Shown here: positions 35,612-43,803 of the stretch, in pieces
How positions within the stretch are numbered: position 1 is the stretch's first letter
Layout: the number at the start of each line of letters is the position of its first letter
Assembly: GCA_963620035.1 (NCBI GenBank)
Contig: CAVEXN010000019.1
Coordinates: 1 to 46,768, forward strand
Reading direction: 5' to 3'
DNA from: F23-D06 sp963620035
Lineage (GTDB): Bacteria; Bacteroidota; Bacteroidia; Bacteroidales; WCHB1-69
Length of the DNA stretch: 46,768 nt
Made by a program: the position numbers and the translations under genes
The notes under the pieces: model-generated
What the model was told of the DNA's origin: nothing
Database searches by the model: none
Seen by the model: only the letters and a program-made list of their open reading frames with translations

Positions 35612-37813
35612 TTACCGGTCACTCATCTCCAACTGATTTCTAACTAATTCAAAGTATTCTCCTCGCAATGCGGTCAATTCCTCATGCGTGCCTGTTTCAG
35701 ATATTTGCCCATGTTTTAGAACCACAATCTTGTCGGCGTTTTTCACAGTACTAAGACGATGTGCCACCACAACGACTGTACGTCCTTTGAAAAACTGCTG
35801 TAAGTTTTCCGAAATCACTTTTTCATTTTTGGCATCCAAAGCATTGGTGGCTTCGTCAAAAAAGATGTAATCGGGGTTCTTATACACTGCACGGGCAATG
35901 AGTATGCGTTGTCGCTGCCCTTGACTGATGCACATGCCCTCTTGCCCTATTTTGGTATTAAAACCCAAAGGCAATGCGTCAATCATTTCCTGAACATTGG
36001 CCACACGCACGGCATTCAACAATCTACTAGTGTCTATAGGTTCGTCACCTACAGCGATGTTGCGGGCAATTGTGTCCGAAAAAATGAATCCATCCTGCAT
36101 AACCGCTCCGCATCGCTTACGCCAGATCCGATGACTTATGTTCTTCAAATTTGTTTCTCCTACCATTATTTCACCATTGTTAGGAGGATAGAATCCGAGC
36201 AGCAGTTTCACCAAGGTAGTCTTTCCACTGCCGCTCATCCCTACAATAGCAGTAAGTTTCCCCTTTGGAATCTGCAAAGACAAATCATGCAGCACATTGT
36301 CCCCCATTTCATCGTACCGGAAAGTTAGATTATTGATGTTCAACGACAAGCCATGGCTGTTCTCCAGACATTCACTATTTGCAGCAACTCGATCGCTATC
36401 TTCTTCATCCTTACGATTATATATTTCCCCAAACCGCTCAAGGCTAATTTTAGCATCCTGTGCTGATTGGATAAAACCTATCATCTGGTTTATCGGTGCA
36501 TTAAGCTGACCGATAATGTACTGCACAGCGGTCATCATACCAAGTGTTATATCGCCCTTGATTACGGCTGCGGCAGAAACAAAAGAAATCAGGATATTCT
36601 TGGTCTCGTTTATAAAGAATGCGCCAGACTGCTGGAACTGACTGAGAGACAGCGCTTTGACGCCAACATGAAATAATTTTGCCTGAATATTCTCCCATTC
36701 CCAACGCTTCTGCGTTTCACAGTTGTTGAGTTTAATGTCTTGCATTCCCACAATGAGTTGATATAGATTGCTATGCTCTGCGGAAGCGTAGGCAAAGCTT
36801 TTGTAGTCCAATTCTTTGCGTTTCTTCAGAAACATTGTAATCCAGAGCACATAGAGGATGGATGCCACAAGAAACACGATAAAGAGTTTGAAACTATAAA
36901 GAGCCAACACAACACTGAAAACTATAAGGCTGACGAACGAAAACAGAACATTGAGCGTGGAAGATGTCAGAAAAACCTCGATGCGTCTGTGGTCGCCAAT
37001 ACGCTGCATAATATCGCCAATCATCTTAGTGTCGAAAAAAGCGATCGGAAGCCGCATCAGTTTGATCAAAAAATCTGAAATAATGGAGATGTTTATGCGG
37101 GTACTGATATGGAGCAGAATCCATGAACGAATGAACTCCACGGAAGTCTGCGCAAGATAAAGGGTAAGCTGCGCAATAAGGATGACAACAACAAAACTAA
37201 GATTGTTGTTGCCTATACCATAATCCACAATGCTTTGAGTAAGAAACGGGAATACAAGTTGCAACAGGACACCAAGCAACATGCCGAGAAACAATTGCAC
37301 AACGAGATTCTTGTAGGGTTTGAGGTATTGCAGCACAAAGCGCAACTTTGTCTTATCCTGTTTCTCCTCATCGTTCCTATAGAACACTGGAGTCGGTTCA
37401 AATAGCATGGCGATGCCCTCATCGCGTCCACCGTTCCGGGTGCTAAACCATCCGGACAGAAATTCCTGAACAGCGAATTTGACGAGACCCTGTGCCGGGT
37501 CTGCCACACAAACGATGTTTTTTTTTTCGTCTATATCATAGACCACCACAAAATGGTTCTGTTTCCAATGTACTATGCAAGGCAGAGGCGCCTCTCTCAG
37601 TTGACTGAATGAAATACGCGCCCCGACTGAATGTAAACCAATACTCTCTGCGGCCGAACTGATTCCGAGCAGACTTACCCCCTCGCGTCCTATAAAACAC
37701 TTCTTCCGAAGCGTTTCTAAAGAATAGTGCTTGCCGTAATGCTTGGCTATCATCCGCAGGCACGTAGGACCGCAGTCCATTGCATCGAGTTGGTGATAAA
37801 AAGGGAACGACAT
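35612..37813 (-). CDS. C39-peptidase ABC transporter (double-glycine leader processing and export)
   Basis: The N-terminal C39 cysteine-protease domain shows DCGPTCL with catalytic C14, then H87 in KQNHFVVVYD and D105 in VADPAQG. It cuts leaders after GG. Six TM helices follow (about residues 165-440), then the ABC domain with Walker A GMSGSGKTT, signature ISQGQRQR and Walker B YIFFDEAT. The length of 733 is typical. Its presumed substrates, two GG-leader peptides, are coded 2 kb upstream on the same strand. The TM part is A+T-rich. Confidence 0.95.
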   Translation of the reverse strand: MSFPFYHQLDAMDCGPTCLRMIAKHYGKHYSLETLRKKCFIGREGVSLLGISSAAESIGLHSVGARISFSQLREAPLPCIVHWKQNHFVVVYDIDEKKNIVCVADPAQGLVKFAVQEFLSGWFSTRNGGRDEGIAMLFEPTPVFYRNDEEKQDKTKLRFVLQYLKPYKNLVVQLFLGMLLGVLLQLVFPFLTQSIVDYGIGNNNLSFVVVILIAQLTLYLAQTSVEFIRSWILLHISTRINISIISDFLIKLMRLPIAFFDTKMIGDIMQRIGDHRRIEVFLTSSTLNVLFSFVSLIVFSVVLALYSFKLFIVFLVASILYVLWITMFLKKRKELDYKSFAYASAEHSNLYQLIVGMQDIKLNNCETQKRWEWENIQAKLFHVGVKALSLSQFQQSGAFFINETKNILISFVSAAAVIKGDITLGMMTAVQYIIGQLNAPINQMIGFIQSAQDAKISLERFGEIYNRKDEEDSDRVAANSECLENSHGLSLNINNLTFRYDEMGDNVLHDLSLQIPKGKLTAIVGMSGSGKTTLVKLLLGFYPPNNGEIMVGETNLKNISHRIWRKRCGAVMQDGFIFSDTIARNIAVGDEPIDTSRLLNAVRVANVQEMIDALPLGFNTKIGQEGMCISQGQRQRILIARAVYKNPDYIFFDEATNALDAKNEKVISENLQQFFKGRTVVVVAHRLSTVKNADKIVVLKHGQISETGTHEELTALRGEYFELVRNQLEMSDR

Positions 37814-37819
37814 TTACGC

Positions 37820-39328
37820 TCAAGGTAATTTTAGAACGTGTTTGAACAAAAAATCGTATTTGTACAAAAATGTTTCAGATTGCCGGTCATAGTTCTGGTA
37901 TTTGAAATAGTCGAGCTGGTCTTGGGCAGGTATTTCAACCAACATTTCAGGAAAATCCTGATATACGTCCAAGGGGGTTTGAGCATTTGTCACATCTATC
38001 GCTGTTTCCAATCTGAATGTAAATTTTGAATGCTTAAGTTGAAACAACATCGGATTGATACCACAACCGGCCAACAAACCGGTAGGTTGTCCCACTGATA
38101 CCAATTGTTCATTCACCGCAGCGAATGAGGAAAGAGAATGCCCGGATGAATACACAAACCGATTTTGCAATATATATATTGAACCATTGTATCTCAATGA
38201 ATTACTATCCGGAACAAGCGGCTGAACATATTGCAGAATCAAATACTCCTCATCTGGCAACCACGCAAAAGTCCTTGGCGTCATATTTTGCAAATATCCG
38301 TCTCCCCCCTCAAAATTATGCGATTTCCGTATCATCCTCGAGTTTTTGAAAGCCAGTTCAGGACCATACCATAGCGTGTCAGCAACGATAGATTTCAGTA
38401 CGTTAAACCAATAGTTATCACTGCCGCCAACATTTTCCCTAACATCTATGACCACCTTTGAAATCGGATTGCTTTTCATCCGTTTTATCTCAGAACAAAC
38501 ACGATCATCTCCTAACATTCTACCAAGATATATGTATAACACACTGTCCTTGGCAAAGTATTTTACCTGATTGTCCGGAAGAGCCCCATCCAGTTTAGAA
38601 ATGTCAGAATCTTTCAAGTCTGGTGATGTTAAAATTGTCCCATAAATTTTATCCAAATCAACCGTCTTCTGCTCGCCATTTTCCTCTAAAGTCAACTCGC
38701 CATAATAAGGGACTGTAAAATAATTTGAACCATACTCTTTTTTATCATAATCCCAAAACGTTCCTGAAAAATGAGATTTGTCAAGATTCTCCCTGACATA
38801 TTGTGAAAAAGGTATGCCATTGTATGCCAATATCTTGGAATATTGAAACACAACAGTGTCGGAATCACGAGTAATAAAAGTGTAAATATATGGCAAATAA
38901 TATTCTTGGTTAATATAGAGTGGATTCCCCAACAATATCATATCTTTTCTTGTTTTCGGGACCTTCGGGGCTGGTTTTTTGGCCATGTTTACTGTGTCAA
39001 TATTATCCAAATTATCACATTCCGGATAGAAGTCAACAGCTTGACAGGCATGAATGTCATACAATAAAGACAATGATTTGTTAAGGAGCCTGATGAAACT
39101 GTCGTAAGAAGAAACGGTGTCTATATTTGCACGCAAGGAACGTACGTTGCCTAATTGATCAATTCCTGTAACCGCCTTTCTTATTGGCAATTGCCCATTA
39201 CATTGTTCTATAATAGAGACCAATTGATCATAATCTCTGTACATTTGTTTTTTTGACAACTTATTAATCTGTGGATATGCATTAATAAAGCAACAAAATG
39301 ACAGCACTAAAAAAAATAATTTTTTCAT
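37820..39328 (-). CDS. Exported S41-family peptidase in the peptide operon
   Basis: A signal peptide (MKKLFFLVLSFCCFINAYPQ) leads to an S41/C-terminal-processing-like protease. The tail-protease core is seen at KVVIDVRENVGGSDNYWFNV, the nucleophile region at NRFVYSSGHSLSSFAAVNE (serine in SSGHS), and GQPTGLLAGCGINPM. I do not see a PDZ domain. Of 502 residues, the first 250 are of unknown fold. It lies six bases before the C39 exporter gene and 10 bases after the SPASM remnant, so it belongs to the peptide operon. Trimming of the exported peptide or immunity are possible roles (inference). Confidence 0.82.
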   Translation of the reverse strand: MKKLFFLVLSFCCFINAYPQINKLSKKQMYRDYDQLVSIIEQCNGQLPIRKAVTGIDQLGNVRSLRANIDTVSSYDSFIRLLNKSLSLLYDIHACQAVDFYPECDNLDNIDTVNMAKKPAPKVPKTRKDMILLGNPLYINQEYYLPYIYTFITRDSDTVVFQYSKILAYNGIPFSQYVRENLDKSHFSGTFWDYDKKEYGSNYFTVPYYGELTLEENGEQKTVDLDKIYGTILTSPDLKDSDISKLDGALPDNQVKYFAKDSVLYIYLGRMLGDDRVCSEIKRMKSNPISKVVIDVRENVGGSDNYWFNVLKSIVADTLWYGPELAFKNSRMIRKSHNFEGGDGYLQNMTPRTFAWLPDEEYLILQYVQPLVPDSNSLRYNGSIYILQNRFVYSSGHSLSSFAAVNEQLVSVGQPTGLLAGCGINPMLFQLKHSKFTFRLETAIDVTNAQTPLDVYQDFPEMLVEIPAQDQLDYFKYQNYDRQSETFLYKYDFLFKHVLKLP

Positions 39329-39338
39329 TGTTAATCAG

Positions 39339-39683
39339 TTAATTTGACAATTCATTTCTCATCAAGAGGTAATCTTCTAAACAATCTGAAAATCTGGAGC
39401 AGACATCAAATTGTTTATGATTGAATTTATTTTCAATTCTTTTATGTGGGCATCCCCCAGAACATATTGGCAACAATTGGCACTCCCGACAGTTTGGATC
39501 TTCTAAGGGATCTGCTCCATACAGATACCTGTTTAGATTCATTTGGTTGGTTATATTCATACCATTTTCATCAATGTTGCCTACTTTGAAATGCTCATTC
39601 CCGATAATTTCCCAGCACTTATAGACGTCGCCAAGATATTGATCTTCTTTATGTACTAATTTTACATACTTTGAAATTTTCAT
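39339..39683 (-). pseudogene. Radical SAM/SPASM peptide maturase with its barrel deleted in frame
   Basis: The 114-residue product begins MKISKYVKLVHKEDQYL, like the N terminus of radical SAM/SPASM maturases of GG-Bacteroidales peptide systems. It jumps directly to GDVYKCWEIIGNEHFKVGNI and a full SPASM domain: CRECQLLPICSGGC (Cx2Cx5Cx3C) and FDVCSRFSDC. The CxxxCxxC radical SAM core and about 300 residues are missing. The junction lies near 39632/39633 and keeps the reading frame. An upstream in-frame ATG at 39701 would add six residues. Without the SAM cluster it cannot do radical chemistry. Whether the small SPASM protein still folds and binds its peptide is open. Confidence 0.75.
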
Positions 39684-39785
39684 AGTATCATATAAAAACA
39701 AGTTTGTACCAACAAGTATCTCAAGCAGTTACTGATTATCTTAAAACAGATTTCACATACTTTTCTCTTGTTGGATGGATGTATA

Positions 39786-40025
39786 TTACTGGCTGAAACG
39801 ATAATCGCCACATTCTGTATAGGAATCGTCACCCAAGCAAAAGGTGTACTGGCCATCGCCACCACAGTATGTGAGCATCAGACATGGTCTTGTAAAAAGA
39901 ACACCCGTACAAGCGGGGGTCGGCGTATATTTTTCGCATTTAGAATCTGTTCCTCCTTGCACAAAAGACATTTCTTTTTTTGACATACGCCCTTTTTCTA
40001 TTATTTTTAATTTACTCTTAATCAT
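39786..40025 (-). CDS. Double-glycine leader peptide B with six-cysteine core
   Basis: A 79-residue precursor. The leader MIKSKLKIIEKGRMSKKEMS ends FVQGG (G24-G25), as in GG-Bacteroidales natural-product precursors. The core of 54 residues holds cysteines at 30, 39, 48, 54, 63 and 72. Its last half, YCGGDGQYTFCLGDDSYTEC, parallels peptide A. I chose ATG 40025 because a longer in-frame start would overlap peptide A and spoil the leader. It follows peptide A by five bases. The C39 exporter downstream would remove the leader. Confidence 0.8.
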   Translation of the reverse strand: MIKSKLKIIEKGRMSKKEMSFVQGGTDSKCEKYTPTPACTGVLFTRPCLMLTYCGGDGQYTFCLGDDSYTECGDYRFSQ

Positions 40026-40030
40026 AATCT

Positions 40031-40261
40031 TCAAACTGGAATTTTGGATTTGAATGGTTTTTCCGAACAACTTTCGAAAGAGTTCGATCCTAAACAGAGT
40101 TTATAAGTATCCGTACCATTTCCGCCACAGTCAGTGTACAATGCACACTGTTTACTGAAAACTGGAGCGCAATTGAATAAGCAACCACTCATGCCACCGC
40201 ATATGATACTTTCATCTTGTTTAGTCAATCTACTTTTCTCAATTTCTTTAAGAATTTTCAT
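40031..40261 (-). CDS. Double-glycine leader peptide A with six-cysteine core
   Basis: A 76-residue precursor and the first gene of the operon. The leader MKILKEIEKSRLTKQDESII ends CGG (G22-G23). The core of 53 residues has cysteines at 27, 31, 39, 45, 56 and 65, and the motif CGGNGTDTYKLCLGSNSFES before the last cysteine. It resembles peptide B in leader style and in its C-terminal half, so the two are paralogues. The core is polar and not membrane-like. Bacteriocin, signal or toxin are possible roles; none can be chosen from sequence. Confidence 0.82.
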   Translation of the reverse strand: MKILKEIEKSRLTKQDESIICGGMSGCLFNCAPVFSKQCALYTDCGGNGTDTYKLCLGSNSFESCSEKPFKSKIPV

Positions 40262-40382
40262 CGTTCAGTGCTTAAATTTCTTAATCTTCCCCTTTCTCCG
40301 CGGGACGCACTACACCTTGCAGAAACGTTTCGGGTCTGTAATCATATACGGGAAAAACTTTTTACCGATAGATTTCTCGTGC

Positions 40383-40406
40383 TATCGTGTCACAAACATC
40401 ACGATA
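40383..40406 (-). promoter_or_regulatory. Dyad upstream of the peptide operon
   Basis: TATCGTG (40383-40389) and CACGATA (40400-40406) form perfect 7-base arms around ten bases. On the minus strand the centre contains GATGTTTG, one mismatch from the -7 consensus. The dyad lies about 125 bases before peptide A. A regulator site at the operon promoter is inferred. Confidence 0.35.
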
Positions 40407-40487
40407 TATACGACTTAAGACGCTTGACAGGAAGAGCAATCTATATTTATGCTCCATTTATATCGCAATGACACTGCCATCATCCAC

Positions 40488-40525
40488 CACTTCGCTAATG
40501 GTCTAACACACACTTTAGCGAAGTG
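40488..40525 (-). repeat. 11-base perfect inverted repeat (hairpin)
   Basis: CACTTCGCTAA (40488-40498) and TTAGCGAAGTG (40515-40525) flank 16 bases. On the minus strand the hairpin begins directly after the stop of a 26-codon ORF. No T run follows, so it is not a standard terminator. Confidence 0.6.
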
Positions 40526-40606
40526 TCAACCAATGAAGTTGTTCTTTCCCAGCCTATAGAGGGTTTGTTTGTTGTAGGGTTGACCGTCGATGTTCATAAC
40601 ATTCAT
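40526..40606 (-). CDS. Possible small protein of 26 residues
   Basis: ATG 40606 gives MNVMNIDGQPYNKQTLYRLG plus six more residues to TGA 40526-40528. A TATATTTA box (one mismatch from the -7 consensus) lies about 70 bases upstream. The composition is protein-like and a strong hairpin follows, but the family is unknown and it could be a gene remnant. Confidence 0.25.
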   Translation of the reverse strand: MNVMNIDGQPYNKQTLYRLGKNNFIG

Positions 40607-40924
40607 TTGTTTAATCTTAAATCTTTAAAGACAAGTAGGATATTTTCAAAAAAACAACTATTTCCTGCCGTAAATATAATGTTTTTTTGAATAAAAAACC
40701 ACAAAAAACAAAAAAAAAACATAACATCCTTATATTCAAAACAATATACCGATTATGGCAGAATGTTGTTCTCGTATTTGTCTTATGATGCCATGTGTGT
40801 TTTCGATTGATTTTTCAATTTATCGAGGCAAGAATCGTCAAGCGATAGTTGATTCCTCCTGACTAGATGCTGAAATATTAGCCTTTATTTCAGTCAATAA
40901 GGCCTCAATCTGGAGAATAGTCTT

Positions 40925-42988
40925 CTATCGGGGCTTTATGGCTTGGGCTTTCTCCGTTTCGCCCATGTCTTGATAGAGAAAAAAGAGATTGGTCTTGATG
41001 TTGTCATTGTGGGGCAGCAATTTAAGTGCATGCAACAAACATTGTTCTGCCTGCACAAAGTCGCGCTTTATGGCGTATGCGATGCCCATATTCTCGTATG
41101 CACTGGCGAAGTCGGGGTCTTTCTCTACTATCTGCCGGTATAGCGCGATGGCTTCGTCAAGTTGCCCCATTCCCCGCCCCAGCACATTGGCTTTCACATT
41201 GACCGCCACTATGCTTTCAGGGTGACGGTCAACATAACGACATATTTCACGGTACGCCTTGTCAATGAGGGCGGCATCATGTTTCTCCATGCCCTCATTC
41301 AACATGTCATTGATGTTCTGCACCGCTTTGTCTTCGCGCTTGAGCGTTACCTTGCGGATGTTGTCCTCCGCCAGCCGGTTGCCCGGCTCTATCAATGTCA
41401 CATTTTTGTAAGCAGCAAGAGATCCGTCAAGGTCATCGTCCAAAAACAACAACTCCCCTAACAGCAGATAGGCGTTCACGGCATGCTTGTCGAGTTTCAG
41501 CGCCCGCTGCAAGTACTTGTATGCCATCTCCTTGTCGTACGCCTTGTGGCTCTTTTTCCACATCTGCAAGTAACTGCCGCCCGCTGATATGTTGCATTTT
41601 ATACTCTTGTCGGAAGTCTTGACATCGGTAATGAACAGGGTAAAGTCATCGTGCCACACGAAGTTCCGTGTAAAGGATTTGACCCCATACAAAATACAGA
41701 CGCAGCACAGCATTCCCCAGCCGGCACGCCGCAGCGCCACGGTTGAGGATACCGCTATCCGGTAGAAAAGATAGCCCGCCAGCAGCGCAAATCCTAACGA
41801 CGGCATGAACAAGAAACGCTCATTCATGAAGGTGCCGACGTTGAACAAAAGGTTTGAGGTGATGGAAAACGTGACCATAAAGAACGCCAACGCGTATGCC
41901 ACCACCCCTTTCTTTTTCAGACACAGTACGGTGTACGCCACTAACGACACACTACAGAGCAGGATGACCCAAACAATAGGATTTGAGAAGTCGGTGATGG
42001 CAATCTGGTGCGGGTAATAGTCGTGCGTCAACGGATGCGGAAACAGCAGCAGCCTGAAATAGATGCCCCACGTGACGAGAACGGTGGCAATCTCCTGCGC
42101 CTTGGTGGAGAAAGCAAAAGGATTGTTCAAGATGTTCTGCGTCTGCTCTTTGGGCATAAAGCCGCCCAGCACTTGGCTTCTGACCACAAGGAAAATGACT
42201 GTTGCCGCCACAGCCGGCAACAGCGTGAAAAAATAGTCTGTTTTCCGTTTGCTTCCGGTCTCATAATAATAGAGCGTCAGCGGAATCACCGCCAAAAAGG
42301 TGATGGCATTTTCTTTGGAAAAGAGGGCGAACGTCATGGCGGCGAGAATGCCGAAAACATAGCGTAGGCGATGGCTGTCAACATACTTCATACTATACCA
42401 CAATGCCAACATAGTGCCCAGCATCGCAAAGATCTCGTCTCGGCCTTTGATGTTGGCCACCGCCTCGGTATGTATGGGATGCAGGGCAAATAACATTGCA
42501 GCGATGAATGCCAGTGAGCAGAAACGGCTTTTGCCCTCATAACGGCTGAAGAGTTTTGCCAACACTTTATAGACAAGAAGACAGAGCAGCGTATAGTACA
42601 AGACATTAAAGAGATGGTTCACTACCGGCAGCATCGAGTCGGAAAAGTACTGCTCGTTGTGGGGGTCGTGGAGGTTCTGGAAGTCCTCTACATTTCCGAT
42701 TTTCTCTTTTATTCCGCATCCGAAGAGTTGAAATTCTATCAAGTACGTAAAGTGCGACATGGGGCGGTAGCGACCGCCGGCCACAATGGAGCGTCCGCTG
42801 CCAAAATAACCACTGAAAGTATCTTCTGTAAAGATGCTCTTAATGCCGTGCCATCCCCCCTGTATCGTGCTTTTGCTCTCGAGGATGACCATGCGGTCGT
42901 CGCTGGCATATTTCAGAGTAAGCGTGTTGCTATAAACGATGACGGCAAGCAGCGCAATGATAAGCAGGTGGAGGCGTTCGCGTTTCAT
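40925..42988 (-). CDS. TMTC-like multi-TM protein with C-terminal TPR repeats
   Basis: At 687 residues it has about ten TM helices followed by TPR repeats (about residues 480-685). The GT-C glycosyltransferase-like N terminus shows the acidic pair in YASDDRMV and the HPIHTEAVANIKGRDEIFAM loop that marks the TMTC/DUF1736 group. TPR units appear at MAYKYLQRALKLDKHAVNAY and YENMGIAYAIKRDFVQAEQC. Eukaryotic relatives are O-mannosyltransferases; a protein-glycosylation role in the envelope is inferred here. It is the last gene after kamA and kdsA, 14 bases downstream. Confidence 0.8.
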   Translation of the reverse strand: MKRERLHLLIIALLAVIVYSNTLTLKYASDDRMVILESKSTIQGGWHGIKSIFTEDTFSGYFGSGRSIVAGGRYRPMSHFTYLIEFQLFGCGIKEKIGNVEDFQNLHDPHNEQYFSDSMLPVVNHLFNVLYYTLLCLLVYKVLAKLFSRYEGKSRFCSLAFIAAMLFALHPIHTEAVANIKGRDEIFAMLGTMLALWYSMKYVDSHRLRYVFGILAAMTFALFSKENAITFLAVIPLTLYYYETGSKRKTDYFFTLLPAVAATVIFLVVRSQVLGGFMPKEQTQNILNNPFAFSTKAQEIATVLVTWGIYFRLLLFPHPLTHDYYPHQIAITDFSNPIVWVILLCSVSLVAYTVLCLKKKGVVAYALAFFMVTFSITSNLLFNVGTFMNERFLFMPSLGFALLAGYLFYRIAVSSTVALRRAGWGMLCCVCILYGVKSFTRNFVWHDDFTLFITDVKTSDKSIKCNISAGGSYLQMWKKSHKAYDKEMAYKYLQRALKLDKHAVNAYLLLGELLFLDDDLDGSLAAYKNVTLIEPGNRLAEDNIRKVTLKREDKAVQNINDMLNEGMEKHDAALIDKAYREICRYVDRHPESIVAVNVKANVLGRGMGQLDEAIALYRQIVEKDPDFASAYENMGIAYAIKRDFVQAEQCLLHALKLLPHNDNIKTNLFFLYQDMGETEKAQAIKPR

Positions 42989-43002
42989 CTTCAGATGGTA
43001 TT

Positions 43003-43797
43003 CTAAAGGATGGCTTGTCTTATACGCAACAACTTCACAAGCAGCGGTCTCAATTCATGAAGCGGCAACATATTGGCGCCGTCGGAGAGTGCCTTTGCGG
43101 GTTCGGGGTGCGTTTCCATAAAAAGCCCGTCAAAGCCCACCGCCACACCCGCCTTGGCAATGGTTTCTATCAGGTCGGGGCGGCCGCCGGTGACACCTTT
43201 GGGCTGGTTGGGCTGCTGCAGCGAATGGGTGCAGTCGAGCACGGCGGGGCAGCGGTTCTCGCGCAGGGCCTTGATGCCGCGGAAGTCAACAATAAGGTCC
43301 TGGTATCCAAACGATGTTCCGCGCTCCGTGACCATCACGCGGCTGTTGCCGGACTCGCGTACCTTTTCCACCGCAAAGCGCATGGCTTCAGGCGAGAGGA
43401 ACTGCCCCTTTTTGATGTTCACATAACGGCCCGTGCGGGCGGCCGCCACCAGCAGGTCGGTCTGACGACACAAGAATGCCGGAATCTGCAGCACATCGGC
43501 CACTTCTGCGGCACGTTGAGCCTCCGCCTCGGTATGGATGTCCGTAACTACCGGCATCCCCAGTTCGGCTTTCACTTTGGCCAAAACCGAAAGCGCCGCT
43601 TCATCCCCAATGCCTGTAAAGGAATGAAGCGACGAACGGTTTGCTTTTCTGTACGAGGCTTTGAACAGGAACGGTATCTCCAACTCCCCGCAAACCCTCT
43701 TTATCTCTGATGCGATATTCAGCGTAATCTCTTCGCCTTCCACTACGCAAGGACCGGCAATAAGGAAGAAATTACGCTGATTATCAAAAGATATCAT
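43003..43797 (-). CDS. kdsA: 3-deoxy-8-phosphooctulonate synthase
   Basis: KdsA condenses arabinose-5-phosphate with phosphoenolpyruvate to make Kdo-8-phosphate for LPS. It shows FFLIAGPCVVEGEE, FKASYRKANRSS, the VVTDIHTEAEAQ strand and LCRQTDLLVAAA, then GYQDLIVDFRG. The 264-residue length is normal. It lies six bases after kamA on the same strand, so the two are co-transcribed although their pathways are unrelated. Confidence 0.95.
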   Translation of the reverse strand: MISFDNQRNFFLIAGPCVVEGEEITLNIASEIKRVCGELEIPFLFKASYRKANRSSLHSFTGIGDEAALSVLAKVKAELGMPVVTDIHTEAEAQRAAEVADVLQIPAFLCRQTDLLVAAARTGRYVNIKKGQFLSPEAMRFAVEKVRESGNSRVMVTERGTSFGYQDLIVDFRGIKALRENRCPAVLDCTHSLQQPNQPKGVTGGRPDLIETIAKAGVAVGFDGLFMETHPEPAKALSDGANMLPLHELRPLLVKLLRIRQAIL

Positions 43798-43803
43798 GCT
43801 TTG

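Larger units (their letters stand above)
40262..40924. other. A+T-rich 660-base spacer upstream of the peptide operon
   Basis: It contains the dyad at 40383-40406, the hairpin and tiny ORF at 40488-40606, A/T tracts at 40640-40730 and a short open stretch just after the TMTC-like gene: minus strand from 40924, KTILQIEALLTEIKANISAS, in frame with the TMTC stop. I recognise no full gene. Confidence 0.5.

Noticed and set aside
40840..40925. In-frame continuation after the TMTC-like stop codon (KTILQIEALLTEIKANISAS)
   Set aside because: Only 28 codons remain open before another stop, and the TPR domain is already complete; chance or an old C-terminal extension cannot be told apart.
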